In this document: positions 16,571 through 25,461 of the stretch, piece after piece
Layout of the letters: the number at the start of each line of letters is the position of its first letter
How positions within the stretch are numbered: position 1 is the first letter of the stretch
Assembly (NCBI GenBank): GCA_964429695.1
Contig: CAYSCS010000055.1
Location: 1 to 28,961, forward strand
DNA from: CAYSCS01 sp964429695
GTDB lineage: Bacteria; Acidobacteriota; Aminicenantia; Aminicenantales; Aminicenantaceae
Direction of reading: 5' to 3'
Length of the DNA: 28,961 nucleotides
The notes under the pieces: generated by a model
What the model was told of the DNA's origin: nothing
Databases searched by the model: none
What the model saw: only the letters and a program-made list of their open reading frames with translations
Position numbers and translations under genes: made by a program

Positions 16571-18523
16571 ATGAGTCAATTTCTGAAAAAAGCTAAGGCG
16601 GGAGAGATCCTCCATGGCCCAACTCTTTTCAATGAGTACGATATTTATCTATTCAAGGAAGGGAATCTCTTCCTTCTCTATGAGAAATTCGGTGCCCATC
16701 AAATGAAAGTAGATGGTAGGGAAGGGACTTATTTTTCGCTCTGGGCTCCCAACGCCCAAAGCGTTTCGGTCATTGGCGATTTCAACGACTGGAATCCTGA
16801 AAGACACAGGCTTGAGGTGAGGTGGGATGAGTCTGGAATATGGGAGGGTTTTATTCCCGGGATCAAGAAAGGGGCATTATACAAATATCAAATAATCTCC
16901 AACCAAAAAGGCTACAAGCTCATTAAAGGCGACCCTTTCAGTTTCTACTGGGAACCTGCTCCAGAGGGGGCTTGTGTGGTCTGGGACCTGAATTATGAAT
17001 GGAAAGATTCAGAATGGATGAGGAATCGTCATTTACACAACAACCTTAATTCTCCTTTTTCCATCTATGAAGTTCATCTTGGTTCATGGAGAAGGGTCCC
17101 TGAAGAGCAAAATCGATTCCTGACTTATAGAGAAATCGCCCCATTTCTCATCGAATATGTAAAAGAAATGGGATTTACCCATGTTGAATTTTTGCCTGTT
17201 ATGGAACATCCCTTCTATGGCTCATGGGGTTATCAGGTTTTAGGATATTTCGCACCCACCAGTCGCTGGGGGACTCCCCAAGATTTAATGCATCTTATAG
17301 ATGAGCTTCATCAGCAAGGAATCGGTGTCATTTTAGACTGGGTGCCGTCTCATTTTCCTTCGGATGAGCGGGGACTTGCTTTCTTTGATGGTACGCACCT
17401 TTATGAACATAGGGATCCCCGTAAAGGTTTCCATCCAGACTGGAGGAGCTCAATCTTTAATTATGGCCGCAATGAAGTGCGCAGTTTTCTGATAAGCAGT
17501 GCCCTCTTCTGGCTGGATAAATACCATGCTGATGGGTTGAGGATTGATGCCGTGGCTTCGATGCTTTACCTTGATTATTCCCGGAAAGAAGGCGAATGGA
17601 TTCCCAATGAGTTCGGAGGGAGAGAGAACCTGGAGGCGATTTCTTTTCTTAAAAAATTGAACGAAGTAATCTACACCAAATTACATGCTGTCCAGACTAT
17701 AGCTGAGGAGTCAACAGCCTGGCCTATGGTCACCAGACCCGGCCATCTGGGAGGGCTTGGATTCGGGATGAAGTGGAACATGGGATGGATGCATGATACG
17801 CTTGATTATTTCTCAAAGGACCCTGTTTATAGAAAACATTGTCATCAGCAGCTGACGTTTAGTTTCTGGTATGCTTTCTTTGAAAATTTTGTGCTTTCTC
17901 TTTCTCACGATGAGGTTGTCCACCAAAAAGGGTCTCTGTTTGAGAGAATGCCAGGAGATGAGTGGCAGAAGTTTGCTAATCTCAGATTGCTCTTTGGCTT
18001 TATGTATACTCATCCAGGAAAGAAGCTCCTTTTCATGGGCAATGAGTTCGGCCAGAAGAGGGAATGGAGTCATGAGGAAAGCCTCGATTGGCATTTGCTT
18101 GGAGAGGATAGACATAAGGGCCTTCAGAGATGGGTGAAGAATTTGAATGATTTTTACAGAAATGAATCATCTCTCCATGAACTCGACTTTGAGCGTGATG
18201 GTTTCGAGTGGATAGATTTCAGCGACTGGGAAAAGAGTATCATCAGCTTTATTCGCCGTGGCAGAAAATCCAAAAATCTCATCCTCGTTGTCTGTAATTT
18301 TACGCCAGTCACTCGTTTTGAGTATAGAATAGGAGTCCCTTTACCTGGATTCTGGAAAGAGGTCCTGAATAGTGATGCTGAGGAGTATGGGGGAAGAGGA
18401 CAGGGTAACCTGGGTGGTTTAGAAGCTGATTCAATTCCTTTCCACGGGAAAGAATATTCTCTTTCTTTGACTCTTCCTCCCTTGAGTATTCTCATCTTTG
18501 AAAAAGAAGAAGGAGGAGATTAG
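16571..18523 (+). CDS. glgB: 1,4-alpha-glucan branching enzyme (GH13)
   Basis: 650 residues, within the usual 620-730. A CBM48-type domain (~50-150; FSLWAPNAQSVSVIGDFNDW) precedes the GH13 barrel. Catalytic residues are visible: nucleophile Asp326 in GLRIDAV, acid/base Glu379 in TIAEES, and Asp447 in LSHDEVVH. MGNEFGQKREW and a beta-rich C-terminal domain follow. It cuts alpha-1,4 chains and rejoins them as alpha-1,6 branches. The region before the CBM48 is short (~45 residues), so the extra N1 domain of E. coli GlgB is lacking. The ribosome binding site at 16571 is weak (GAAAGAAA); a better AAGGAG lies too far upstream. It sits 57 bases after glgA in the same operon. Confidence 0.96.
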   Translation: MSQFLKKAKAGEILHGPTLFNEYDIYLFKEGNLFLLYEKFGAHQMKVDGREGTYFSLWAPNAQSVSVIGDFNDWNPERHRLEVRWDESGIWEGFIPGIKKGALYKYQIISNQKGYKLIKGDPFSFYWEPAPEGACVVWDLNYEWKDSEWMRNRHLHNNLNSPFSIYEVHLGSWRRVPEEQNRFLTYREIAPFLIEYVKEMGFTHVEFLPVMEHPFYGSWGYQVLGYFAPTSRWGTPQDLMHLIDELHQQGIGVILDWVPSHFPSDERGLAFFDGTHLYEHRDPRKGFHPDWRSSIFNYGRNEVRSFLISSALFWLDKYHADGLRIDAVASMLYLDYSRKEGEWIPNEFGGRENLEAISFLKKLNEVIYTKLHAVQTIAEESTAWPMVTRPGHLGGLGFGMKWNMGWMHDTLDYFSKDPVYRKHCHQQLTFSFWYAFFENFVLSLSHDEVVHQKGSLFERMPGDEWQKFANLRLLFGFMYTHPGKKLLFMGNEFGQKREWSHEESLDWHLLGEDRHKGLQRWVKNLNDFYRNESSLHELDFERDGFEWIDFSDWEKSIISFIRRGRKSKNLILVVCNFTPVTRFEYRIGVPLPGFWKEVLNSDAEEYGGRGQGNLGGLEADSIPFHGKEYSLSLTLPPLSILIFEKEEGGD

Positions 18524-18573
18524 GGAGTCTCAAATTAGAATATGTGAACTAAAACATCGAAAAAGGAGGAGTG

Positions 18574-18789
18574 ATGAAAAATAGAATTGGAGAAACAGCA
18601 GGAGAAATCTGGAAAGTTCTGAAACAAAAGGAAGAAGTCAATCTCAATTTTCTGCCGCGGATGTTGGGAGAAAAAGCTCAGATTGTCCATCAGGCTGTGG
18701 GTTGGCTTGCCAGAGAAGATAAAATTGAATATCGTACTCGGGGAGGAAAAACATTCATTTCGCTTACGCCTTCAGAAAAAATCAAATAA
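18574..18789 (+). CDS. Small winged-helix protein (DUF2582-like)
   Basis: 71 residues from the ATG at 18574. A GTG at 18571 is in frame but only one base from the AAGGAGG at 18563-18569, so the ATG is preferred. The pattern GETAGEIWKVLKQKEEVNL ... KAQIVHQAVGWLAREDKIEY ... FISLT fits the winged-helix DUF2582 family: three helices and a beta wing. Members are small, predicted DNA- or partner-binding proteins without a known target. Its place between glgB and the GH57 gene, in the same direction, makes local regulation of glycogen genes a reasonable guess, but nothing in the sequence proves it. No membrane or signal segment is present. Confidence 0.7.
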   Translation: MKNRIGETAGEIWKVLKQKEEVNLNFLPRMLGEKAQIVHQAVGWLAREDKIEYRTRGGKTFISLTPSEKIK

Positions 18790-18826
18790 CCAGATTTTTA
18801 CAAAAGCTTATTAGCATCAAAATGAA

Positions 18827-21253
18827 ATGAAGCGTTATATCTGCATTCATGGCCATTTCTATCAGCCGCCGAGGGAAAATCCATGGCTTGAGAAAATAGA
18901 GAGGCAAGATTCGGCCTACCCATTCCATGACTGGAATGAAAAAATTACCGCTGAGTGTTATGCTCCTAATGCGCAAGCTCGTATCCTTGACTCTGAAGGG
19001 AAAATAAGAGACATTGTAAACAATTATTCTAAGATAAGCTTCAATTTTGGCCCTACGCTCCTCTCTTGGCTTAAGGAAAAAAGTCCTGAGGTTTATCAGT
19101 CTATAATCGAAGCTGACAAAGAAAGCCAGAGGACTCATTCAGGGCATGGAGCAGCAATTGCGCAAGCTTTTAACCATTTGATTATGCCCCTTTCGAATTC
19201 CCGCGATAAACAGACTCAGGTTATCTGGGGTGCAAGAGATTTTGAACTCCACTTCCAGAGAAAACCCTCGGGGATGTGGCTTCCTGAGACTGCGGTCGAT
19301 TTAGAGACTCTTGACCTCCTAGCAAAGCAAGGAATTAAGTTTACCATCCTTTCTCCCCATCAGGCTCGAAGGATACGTAAGGAAAATGAAAAGAACTGGA
19401 TGGACGTTGAAGAGGGAAAGCTGAATACTAAGAAACCCTATTTTTGTGAGCTACCTTCAGGAAGAAGGATAGTCATTTTCTTTTTTAATAAAGAGATTTC
19501 TGGTGAGGTTGCTTTTGGAAACCTTCTCAATGACGGGGGTCTTTTTGTTCGAAGATTGATTGATGCCTTTCAGGAAGAAAAAGAAGAGCCAGAAATTGTT
19601 AACATCGCCACAGATGGAGAATCGTACGGTCATCATCATCGCTTTGGAGAGATGGCGCTTGCCTATTGTCTTCATGAAATAGAATCCAAAGAGCTTGCCT
19701 ATTTCACTTTCTACAGCGAATATCTGGAGATGTTCCCACCTGAGTTTGAAGTAGAAATTTCTCCCCTAACCTCCTGGAGCTGTGCCCATGGAGTAGAAAG
19801 ATGGAGAGCAGACTGTGGGTGTCGTGTAGATAATCAGAAAGGATATTCTCAACAATGGAGAAGACCTCTTAGGGAGGCGATGGATTGGTTGAGGGAAAGG
19901 CTCATCCAAATTTACGAAAGCAGACTGAAGGGGGTTTTCCTCGATCCCTGGAAGGCAAGGGATGATTACATTGAAGTTATTCATAATAGATCAAAAAGGA
20001 ATATTGAGTCATTTCTCAAAAAAAACGTAATCTATGACCTTTCTCCGGAGCAAAAGACAGAAGTACTCAAACTTCTTGAGATGGAGAGAAATGCAATGTT
20101 GATGTATACAAGCTGCGGATGGTTTTTCGATGAAATAACACGGATCGAGACGATTCAGGTAATGCAATATGCAGCTCGAGCCATGCAACTGGCGCGGGAG
20201 GTAGCAGGCATCGACCTTGAAGACTCTTACCTTGCCATTCTTGAAAAAGCTAAAAGCAGCCTTCCTCAGCTTGAAGATGGAGCCAAGGTTTATCAACAGT
20301 TTGTCAAACCCGCGATGGTCGATCTCTTCAGAGCCGGAGCTCATTTTGCCCTTTTGTCTTTGGTTGAGGATTTTTGGGAGAGTACTGAGGTTGGAATCTA
20401 TTTCATAGAGAATGATGCCTGCGACTTAACTCAAAGAGGCGGACAGAAATTAGCCTTGGGTAAAGCACGCATTCATTCGAGAATCGATTTAGAAAAAGAA
20501 GAAATAGCCTTTGCCGCTTTGTATTTAGATGACCCGAATCTCTTGGCAGGGGTGAAGTCAAAGGTTGATGAGGGTTCCTTCAGCCTCGTCCAGAGTCAGC
20601 TCAAAGAATACTTTATGAGAGACAATATTGAAGGATTGATCTCCCTGATGCATAGAAATTTCGGCGAAAAACTATTTACCCTTTCTGATCTTGGCCGGGA
20701 TGAGAAACATAAGGTTATCTCGAGAATTCTGGAGCCTAAGTTACGAGAAGTCAAAGATTTTTTCCGTAAAATATTCGAAAAAAATTACCCTCTCCTCCAT
20801 CTCTTGAGAGAAAGCAAGATTCCATGGCCAAAAGTTTTTACTACCATTCTTGAGTTTAACTTGAATGATGAATTTCAAAGGTTGATGGAAGAAGATGGGC
20901 TCGATATAGAGAGAGTGAAGAAATTAATCCAAGAATTTAATAAATTCTCTCTCAAGCCAGAAGGTAGGAAGTTGAGTTTTTTCGTCAGGGATAAAATCAA
21001 CTCTCTTTTGAAAGAATTAGAAAAAAACCCAGAAGAGATTAAACTCCTTCAAGATGTGACTCATTTCCTTTCTCTCTTGGAAGGTTTCCTTATTGATTTA
21101 AATCTCTGGGAAGCTCAAAACCATTATTTCAGGGTTTGTAAGAGGCTTGGGGAGATGAAGAATAAAAAAGCCATGAACGGGGACCAAGAAGCAAGGCAAT
21201 GGATTGAGCTAATGAAAAAATTAGGAGCTTGTCTGAGGATTAGATGTCTTTGA
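18827..21253 (+). CDS. GH57 family glycoside hydrolase with DUF3536 region
   Basis: 808 residues. The N-terminal ~330 residues form the GH57 barrel: ICIHGHFYQPPRENPW (the HxQP-type motif 1), GMWLPETAVD with candidate nucleophile Glu154, and NIATDGESYGHHH with candidate acid/base Asp263. From ~310 on it matches DUF3536 (SWSCAHGVERWRADCGC, FLDPWKARDDYIEVI, MYTSCGWFFDEI). The last ~250 residues are helical, with leucine- and charge-rich heptads. GH57 enzymes act on alpha-glucans as amylases, 4-alpha-glucanotransferases or branching enzymes; DUF3536 members are mostly uncharacterised. The ATG at 18827 has no clear ribosome binding site and follows the winged-helix gene by 37 bases, so translation may be weak or coupled. 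Its stop overlaps the malQ start by ten bases. A role in glycogen remodelling or degradation is inferred. Confidence 0.88.
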   Translation: MKRYICIHGHFYQPPRENPWLEKIERQDSAYPFHDWNEKITAECYAPNAQARILDSEGKIRDIVNNYSKISFNFGPTLLSWLKEKSPEVYQSIIEADKESQRTHSGHGAAIAQAFNHLIMPLSNSRDKQTQVIWGARDFELHFQRKPSGMWLPETAVDLETLDLLAKQGIKFTILSPHQARRIRKENEKNWMDVEEGKLNTKKPYFCELPSGRRIVIFFFNKEISGEVAFGNLLNDGGLFVRRLIDAFQEEKEEPEIVNIATDGESYGHHHRFGEMALAYCLHEIESKELAYFTFYSEYLEMFPPEFEVEISPLTSWSCAHGVERWRADCGCRVDNQKGYSQQWRRPLREAMDWLRERLIQIYESRLKGVFLDPWKARDDYIEVIHNRSKRNIESFLKKNVIYDLSPEQKTEVLKLLEMERNAMLMYTSCGWFFDEITRIETIQVMQYAARAMQLAREVAGIDLEDSYLAILEKAKSSLPQLEDGAKVYQQFVKPAMVDLFRAGAHFALLSLVEDFWESTEVGIYFIENDACDLTQRGGQKLALGKARIHSRIDLEKEEIAFAALYLDDPNLLAGVKSKVDEGSFSLVQSQLKEYFMRDNIEGLISLMHRNFGEKLFTLSDLGRDEKHKVISRILEPKLREVKDFFRKIFEKNYPLLHLLRESKIPWPKVFTTILEFNLNDEFQRLMEEDGLDIERVKKLIQEFNKFSLKPEGRKLSFFVRDKINSLLKELEKNPEEIKLLQDVTHFLSLLEGFLIDLNLWEAQNHYFRVCKRLGEMKNKKAMNGDQEARQWIELMKKLGACLRIRCL

Positions 21254-22785
21254 AAGTTAGCTTAACTGAGATTGAGAATGAACACTTTCTCTCCAAAAGG
21301 AGAAGTGGTATCCTGCTTCATATCACTTCTCTGCCCTCACCCTACGGAATCGGGGACCTTGGTCCTTCAGCCTACAGGTTCGCGGATTTTCTTTCGCAGG
21401 CTAAGCAGAGATTTTGGCAGATACTTCCCTTAAATCCCACTGATCCTGCCTTTGGCAACTCCCCCTACCACAGCCTCTCAGCCTTTGCCGCAAACACTCT
21501 GCTCATAAGTCCTGAACTCCTTTTCGAAGATGGTCTTCTTGAAAAGGAAGAACTTAATTCCTGGGTCATGCCCCTCTCCAGTAGAGTTTATTTCGAGCCG
21601 GTGAGGAAAATGAAAGAGTCAATTTTAGAGCGAGCATGGGAACGGTACAAGAAAAAAGGAGAAGATTCTGCCTTTGAAGAATTCTCAATGAAAAATATGA
21701 TCTGGCTTGATGATTACGCGCTCTTTGTTGCTTTGAAGGAAAATTTCAGAGGGAAGCAATGGAGTGAGTGGCCGAAGGCATTCCTTGAAAAGGAAAAAGG
21801 GGAGATGGAGAAGGCAAGAAGAGAGCTACAGGGAAGGATCGAGAAGGAGAAATTTCTTCAATATATTTTCTGGAAACAATGGCATGGCCTCAAGACTTAC
21901 TGTAATCAGAGGGGCATAAAAATAATAGGGGATATCCCTATCTATGTAATTTATGATAGCGTCGATGTCTGGAAGAACGCGGAACTTTTCAAGCTGGGCG
22001 AGGATAAGAAACCGAAGTTTATAGCAGGAGTCCCCCCTGATTACTTCAGCAAGAAAGGACAGCTCTGGGGGACTCCGGTTTATGATTGGGAGAAGCTTAG
22101 AGAAAGGGGATATGAGTGGTGGTTTCAAAGGATAGAACACAATCTCAGAATGTATGATGTTCTGAGAATAGACCATTTTCGAGGTTTTGTGGCCTACTGG
22201 GAAGTTCAGGCTCCTGCAGTTTCAGCAGTCTCAGGGAAATGGGCTGAAGCTCCTGCTCTAGATTTCTTCAGCAGGATGAAAGCGAAATTCAATTTTCTCC
22301 CCTTCATTGCCGAAGACTTAGGGATAATTACCCAAGAGGTCATAGAAGTCATGAATCGATTCAATTTTCCGGGGATGAAGGTGCTGCTTTTTGCTTTTGG
22401 AAAAGATGACCCGCATCATCCTTATCTCCCCCATAACTATGGAAGAAACTCTGTTGTCTATACAGGAACACATGATAATAACACTGTCAGGGGATGGTTC
22501 AGAAGTGAAGCGCAGATTGAGGAGAAGAAAAGACTTTTTCGTTATCTTGGGAGAGAGGTTTCAGAGGAGGAGGTTCACTGGGAATTTATAAGACTGGCTA
22601 TGATGTCAGTTTCAAATTTAGCCATAATTCCCATGCAGGACGTTCTTGGATTAGGGGAGGAGGCAAGGATGAATCGTCCTTCGACAAAGACTAATAACTG
22701 GGAATGGCGCCTTTTTCAGGCAGAAGTTCCTGCCTTTTTAATTCAAAAACTTTCTGAAATGATCAATGTCTATGGAAGAGCTTGA
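21244..22785 (+). CDS. malQ: 4-alpha-glucanotransferase (amylomaltase, GH77)
   Basis: 513 residues, the usual bacterial/plant length. The opening RRSGILLHITSLPSPYGIGDLG is diagnostic, followed by FWQILPLNPTDPAFGNSPY. Catalytic residues are visible: nucleophile Asp310 in RIDHFRGF, acid/base Glu357 in IAEDLG, and Asp411 in YTGTHDNNT. It transfers alpha-1,4-glucan segments between chains and releases glucose, working with phosphorylase or GH57 enzymes in glycogen turnover. The ATG at 21244 lies ten bases inside the GH57 gene, implying translational coupling. The TGA stop (22783-22785) directly abuts the stop of the opposing galT-family gene, leaving no space for an intergenic terminator. Confidence 0.96.
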   Translation: MSLKVSLTEIENEHFLSKRRSGILLHITSLPSPYGIGDLGPSAYRFADFLSQAKQRFWQILPLNPTDPAFGNSPYHSLSAFAANTLLISPELLFEDGLLEKEELNSWVMPLSSRVYFEPVRKMKESILERAWERYKKKGEDSAFEEFSMKNMIWLDDYALFVALKENFRGKQWSEWPKAFLEKEKGEMEKARRELQGRIEKEKFLQYIFWKQWHGLKTYCNQRGIKIIGDIPIYVIYDSVDVWKNAELFKLGEDKKPKFIAGVPPDYFSKKGQLWGTPVYDWEKLRERGYEWWFQRIEHNLRMYDVLRIDHFRGFVAYWEVQAPAVSAVSGKWAEAPALDFFSRMKAKFNFLPFIAEDLGIITQEVIEVMNRFNFPGMKVLLFAFGKDDPHHPYLPHNYGRNSVVYTGTHDNNTVRGWFRSEAQIEEKKRLFRYLGREVSEEEVHWEFIRLAMMSVSNLAIIPMQDVLGLGEEARMNRPSTKTNNWEWRLFQAEVPAFLIQKLSEMINVYGRA

Positions 22786-22788
22786 TCA
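22783..22788. other. TGATCA palindrome carrying both convergent stop codons
   Basis: The six bases hold the malQ TGA on the plus strand and the galT-family TGA on the minus strand. The two genes therefore meet with zero bases between them, and each transcript must run into the other gene before ending. Confidence 0.95.
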
Positions 22789-23817
22789 TTCAACCTTCTT
22801 CTCTCTCAAGTACTTGGCCGCAATCTCTGGGACACTGGGGTTGATGTAGAATCCACTTCCCCACTCAAAGCCTGCTATTCTTACTAGACGAGGTATAATA
22901 TCGATATGCCAGTGATAATCGTATCTTAGGGTTGCCCACTGACCGGGGAGCTTTGGTTGAGCTTCTATATTAGGGGAGGTGTTGAGGACATAGTTATACG
23001 GAGGGTCGTTGAGGACTATTTTCAATCGCGTGAGTATATCCTTAAGAAAATAACCCAGTCTTTCAAGGTCTTGGTCGCTTGTATCTCCGAAGCTAAAATT
23101 ATGTTCTATCGGGGCTATAAAAACTTCGAATGGAAAACGGGAAGCATAAGGAGCAAGGGCAACAAACCCATTCTCCACTGAAATTACTCTCGACTGGGTG
23201 TTTATTTCCTGTTGAATTAGGTCACAGATAAGGCATCTTTCCTTACTGGCGTAATGCTTTTTTGCGGCCTCAAGCTTAATTGAGACATTGCGAGGCACAA
23301 TCGGGGTGGCGATGAGCTGTGAATGGGGATGGGCAAGCGAGGCGCCTGCTCTTTTCCCGTGGTTTTTAAAAATAAGAACATACCTGAATCGAGTGTCTTT
23401 GTAGAGGTCTTTAAGTCTTTCTCTATAGGAAAGGAGGACTAGTCGAACGTGTTCGGGGGGAAGGTCGGCAAGGCTTACATCATGGAGAGGAGTTTCTATG
23501 ATTACTTCGTGAGCTCCGATTCCCTCTATCATATCATAGTATCCAACCCCTATCTTTTTTCCTTCAGATTCAATTCGCAAGGCAGGGTATTTGTTGGGGA
23601 CGACTCTCACTTTCCAGCCCGGAGAATTGGCGGAAGTGCAAGGTTCTCTGATAGCCCAGATTTCAGGAGGAGTGGATGATTCCTGACCTTCACAGAAGGG
23701 GCAAGTCTTCACTTGGTTATATTTTGTGGTATCTGCCAGGTCTGAGGGACGAGCTGCTCTTTCTGTTGAAATTATTACCCATCTATGTTCAAGAGGATCG
23801 TAGCGCAGTTCAGGCAT
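22786..23817 (-). CDS. galT: Galactose-1-phosphate uridylyltransferase family (possibly ADP-glucose-active)
   Basis: 343 residues with the GalT fold (two HIT-like repeats). Zinc ligands are visible as Cys39 and Cys42 (CPFC), His112 and His163. The active site AHPHSQ has His165 as the nucleotidylated nucleophile. YHWHIDIIPRL near the C-terminus is typical. It exchanges a nucleotidyl group between a UDP-sugar and a hexose-1-phosphate (Leloir pathway). The ribosome binding site AAGGAGG precedes the ATG at 23817. It is 19 bases downstream of glgC on the same transcript, with no galK or galE in view. That pairing raises the possibility that it acts on ADP-glucose like the plant GalT-related ADP-glucose phosphorylase; this is speculative. 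The stop abuts that of malQ. Confidence 0.9.
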   Translation of the reverse strand: MPELRYDPLEHRWVIISTERAARPSDLADTTKYNQVKTCPFCEGQESSTPPEIWAIREPCTSANSPGWKVRVVPNKYPALRIESEGKKIGVGYYDMIEGIGAHEVIIETPLHDVSLADLPPEHVRLVLLSYRERLKDLYKDTRFRYVLIFKNHGKRAGASLAHPHSQLIATPIVPRNVSIKLEAAKKHYASKERCLICDLIQQEINTQSRVISVENGFVALAPYASRFPFEVFIAPIEHNFSFGDTSDQDLERLGYFLKDILTRLKIVLNDPPYNYVLNTSPNIEAQPKLPGQWATLRYDYHWHIDIIPRLVRIAGFEWGSGFYINPSVPEIAAKYLREKKVE

Positions 23818-23836
23818 TGAGGCCTCCTTTTTAGAT

Positions 23837-25114
23837 TCAGATTACCGTCCCATCTGGAATAAGGGCGTTCTTCGGAATCACAATTATCCCGTCTCGAATT
23901 ACATACTCATCTTTGGTCTCGTTATTTATATTACGCGCATTTATGAGCTTTACCGCATTTCCGATTCGAGCGTTTTTGTCGATGATTGCGTTTCTAATTT
24001 CGCAATCACTTCCCACTCCGATCCGGGGAATTCCTTTTTTCATATTCCTTTCGATTTCTTCAAAAGACTCAAAGAAATCGGCACCCATCATTACTGTCCT
24101 TTCGATGAGGCAGTTATCGCCAATTCGAGAACGAATGCCGATGATGCTCTTTGTGATTCTCGAACGATTGATGATGCTTCCTTCACAGAGAATTGAGTTA
24201 TTGACTTCAGAGGAGAGAATCTTTGAACCTGGAAGATAGCGGGCGTGGCTAAAGATAGGCTTTTCTTCATCATAAAAATTGAATTTCGGGAGAGGCTCGG
24301 TGAGCTGCATATGAACTTCAAAGAAGTTGCGAATTGTCCCGATATCTTGCCAGAAGCCGTCAAAAAAATAACCAAACACTTTTTTTTGTTTGATGGCAAA
24401 GGGGATGACTTCTCTTCCGAAATCTTCGAATTCTGTCTTTTCTAAAAGTTCCTGGAGCACTTCCCAGTTAAAAAGATAAATACCCATAGAAGCAAGATGA
24501 GTTTTTCCTTCTTTAACTAAACCGAAATTCTTAAAAGCATCCTCTGGGACCCTCATTTTTTCGAGAATTTCTGCGTCTCTGGGCTTCTCAAAAAAGTCTA
24601 TTACTCTTCCTCTCTCATCAACCTTCATCACCCCAAATTCTGGGGCTTCCTCCTGGGTAATAGGGTAAACCGAAATGCTTATCTCTGCTTTTTTTTCTAG
24701 ATGATAATCGATAAATTTTCTGTAGTCCATGCGATAGAGATGGTCACCGGAGAGAATGAGGACCAACCCTCCCCCTTCAATCAAGAAGCGGAGGTTTTGT
24801 CTTACTGCATCTGCTGTGCCTTGATACCATTCAAGGTGTTCCCATGTCTGTTGTGCCGAGAGTATGGTCAAGAAATCTTTGGAAAAATTGTCGAAGCGAT
24901 AGGTAAGGAAGATGTGCCTGTGAAGGGATTCAGAGGCAAATTGAGTCAAGATAAAGATCTTCCTTAACCCAGAATGAAGGCAGTTGCTTATCGGGATATC
25001 GATTAAACGAAATTTTCCAGCAATAGGAACTGCGGGTTTACTTCTTTTCTTAGTCAAAGGATAGAGCCTCTTGCCTTGTCCTCCGGCAAGAATTGCAGTC
25101 ACCACATTCGCCAT
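23837..25114 (-). CDS. glgC: Glucose-1-phosphate adenylyltransferase (ADP-glucose pyrophosphorylase)
   Basis: 425 residues, the usual length. The nucleotidyltransferase domain shows AILAGGQGKRLYPLT (~7-21) with GGxGxRL, KRSKPAVPIAGKFRLIDIP (~23-41), YQGTADAVRQN (~97-107), LSGDHLYRMDY (~121-131) and FEKP. The C-terminal ~130 residues form a left-handed beta-helix with hexapeptide repeats (INRSRITKSIIGIRSRIGDN). The sequence style is that of the plant/cyanobacterial-like GlgC type. It makes ADP-glucose from glucose-1-phosphate and ATP, the committed step of glycogen synthesis, and supplies GlgA from the opposing operon. The start at 25114 has a GAGAGA-type ribosome binding site. It is first in a two-gene unit with the galT-family gene. 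Allosteric effectors cannot be read from sequence. Confidence 0.95.
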   Translation of the reverse strand: MANVVTAILAGGQGKRLYPLTKKRSKPAVPIAGKFRLIDIPISNCLHSGLRKIFILTQFASESLHRHIFLTYRFDNFSKDFLTILSAQQTWEHLEWYQGTADAVRQNLRFLIEGGGLVLILSGDHLYRMDYRKFIDYHLEKKAEISISVYPITQEEAPEFGVMKVDERGRVIDFFEKPRDAEILEKMRVPEDAFKNFGLVKEGKTHLASMGIYLFNWEVLQELLEKTEFEDFGREVIPFAIKQKKVFGYFFDGFWQDIGTIRNFFEVHMQLTEPLPKFNFYDEEKPIFSHARYLPGSKILSSEVNNSILCEGSIINRSRITKSIIGIRSRIGDNCLIERTVMMGADFFESFEEIERNMKKGIPRIGVGSDCEIRNAIIDKNARIGNAVKLINARNINNETKDEYVIRDGIIVIPKNALIPDGTVI

Positions 25115-25461
25115 TTATCTCTCATCTTACCTTAAATTAGATGAAATTATACATGAAAATCATCAGAAATGCAGTATTCTCTTCTTGAATATATTAAAAA
25201 GCATATCCCTAAAAAAAGAATTCATTCCATCTATCTTTCAAAGCCGAGATGCTTTTTCTACTATTTTTACTCCTTTATGAAATTTACTGGGAGAAGAGAT
25301 ATTACTTTCTTTAAGTTAAAAAAATGGTTCTTTAGAATCTTGTGGCGAAGAAGGGAGAATTCAAAATATAAAATATAAGAAGGTCTATAGAGAACCTTAA
25401 GAGAGGAAGTTTTTAGAGCAAAATTTGAATAATCATTACCTCTTTTCTTATTGATGGTTAG

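Noticed and set aside
25169..25378. 69-codon plus-strand frame upstream of the ASST-like gene
   Set aside because: It has no ribosome binding site, and its K/F/R-rich composition is expected of AT-rich noncoding DNA.
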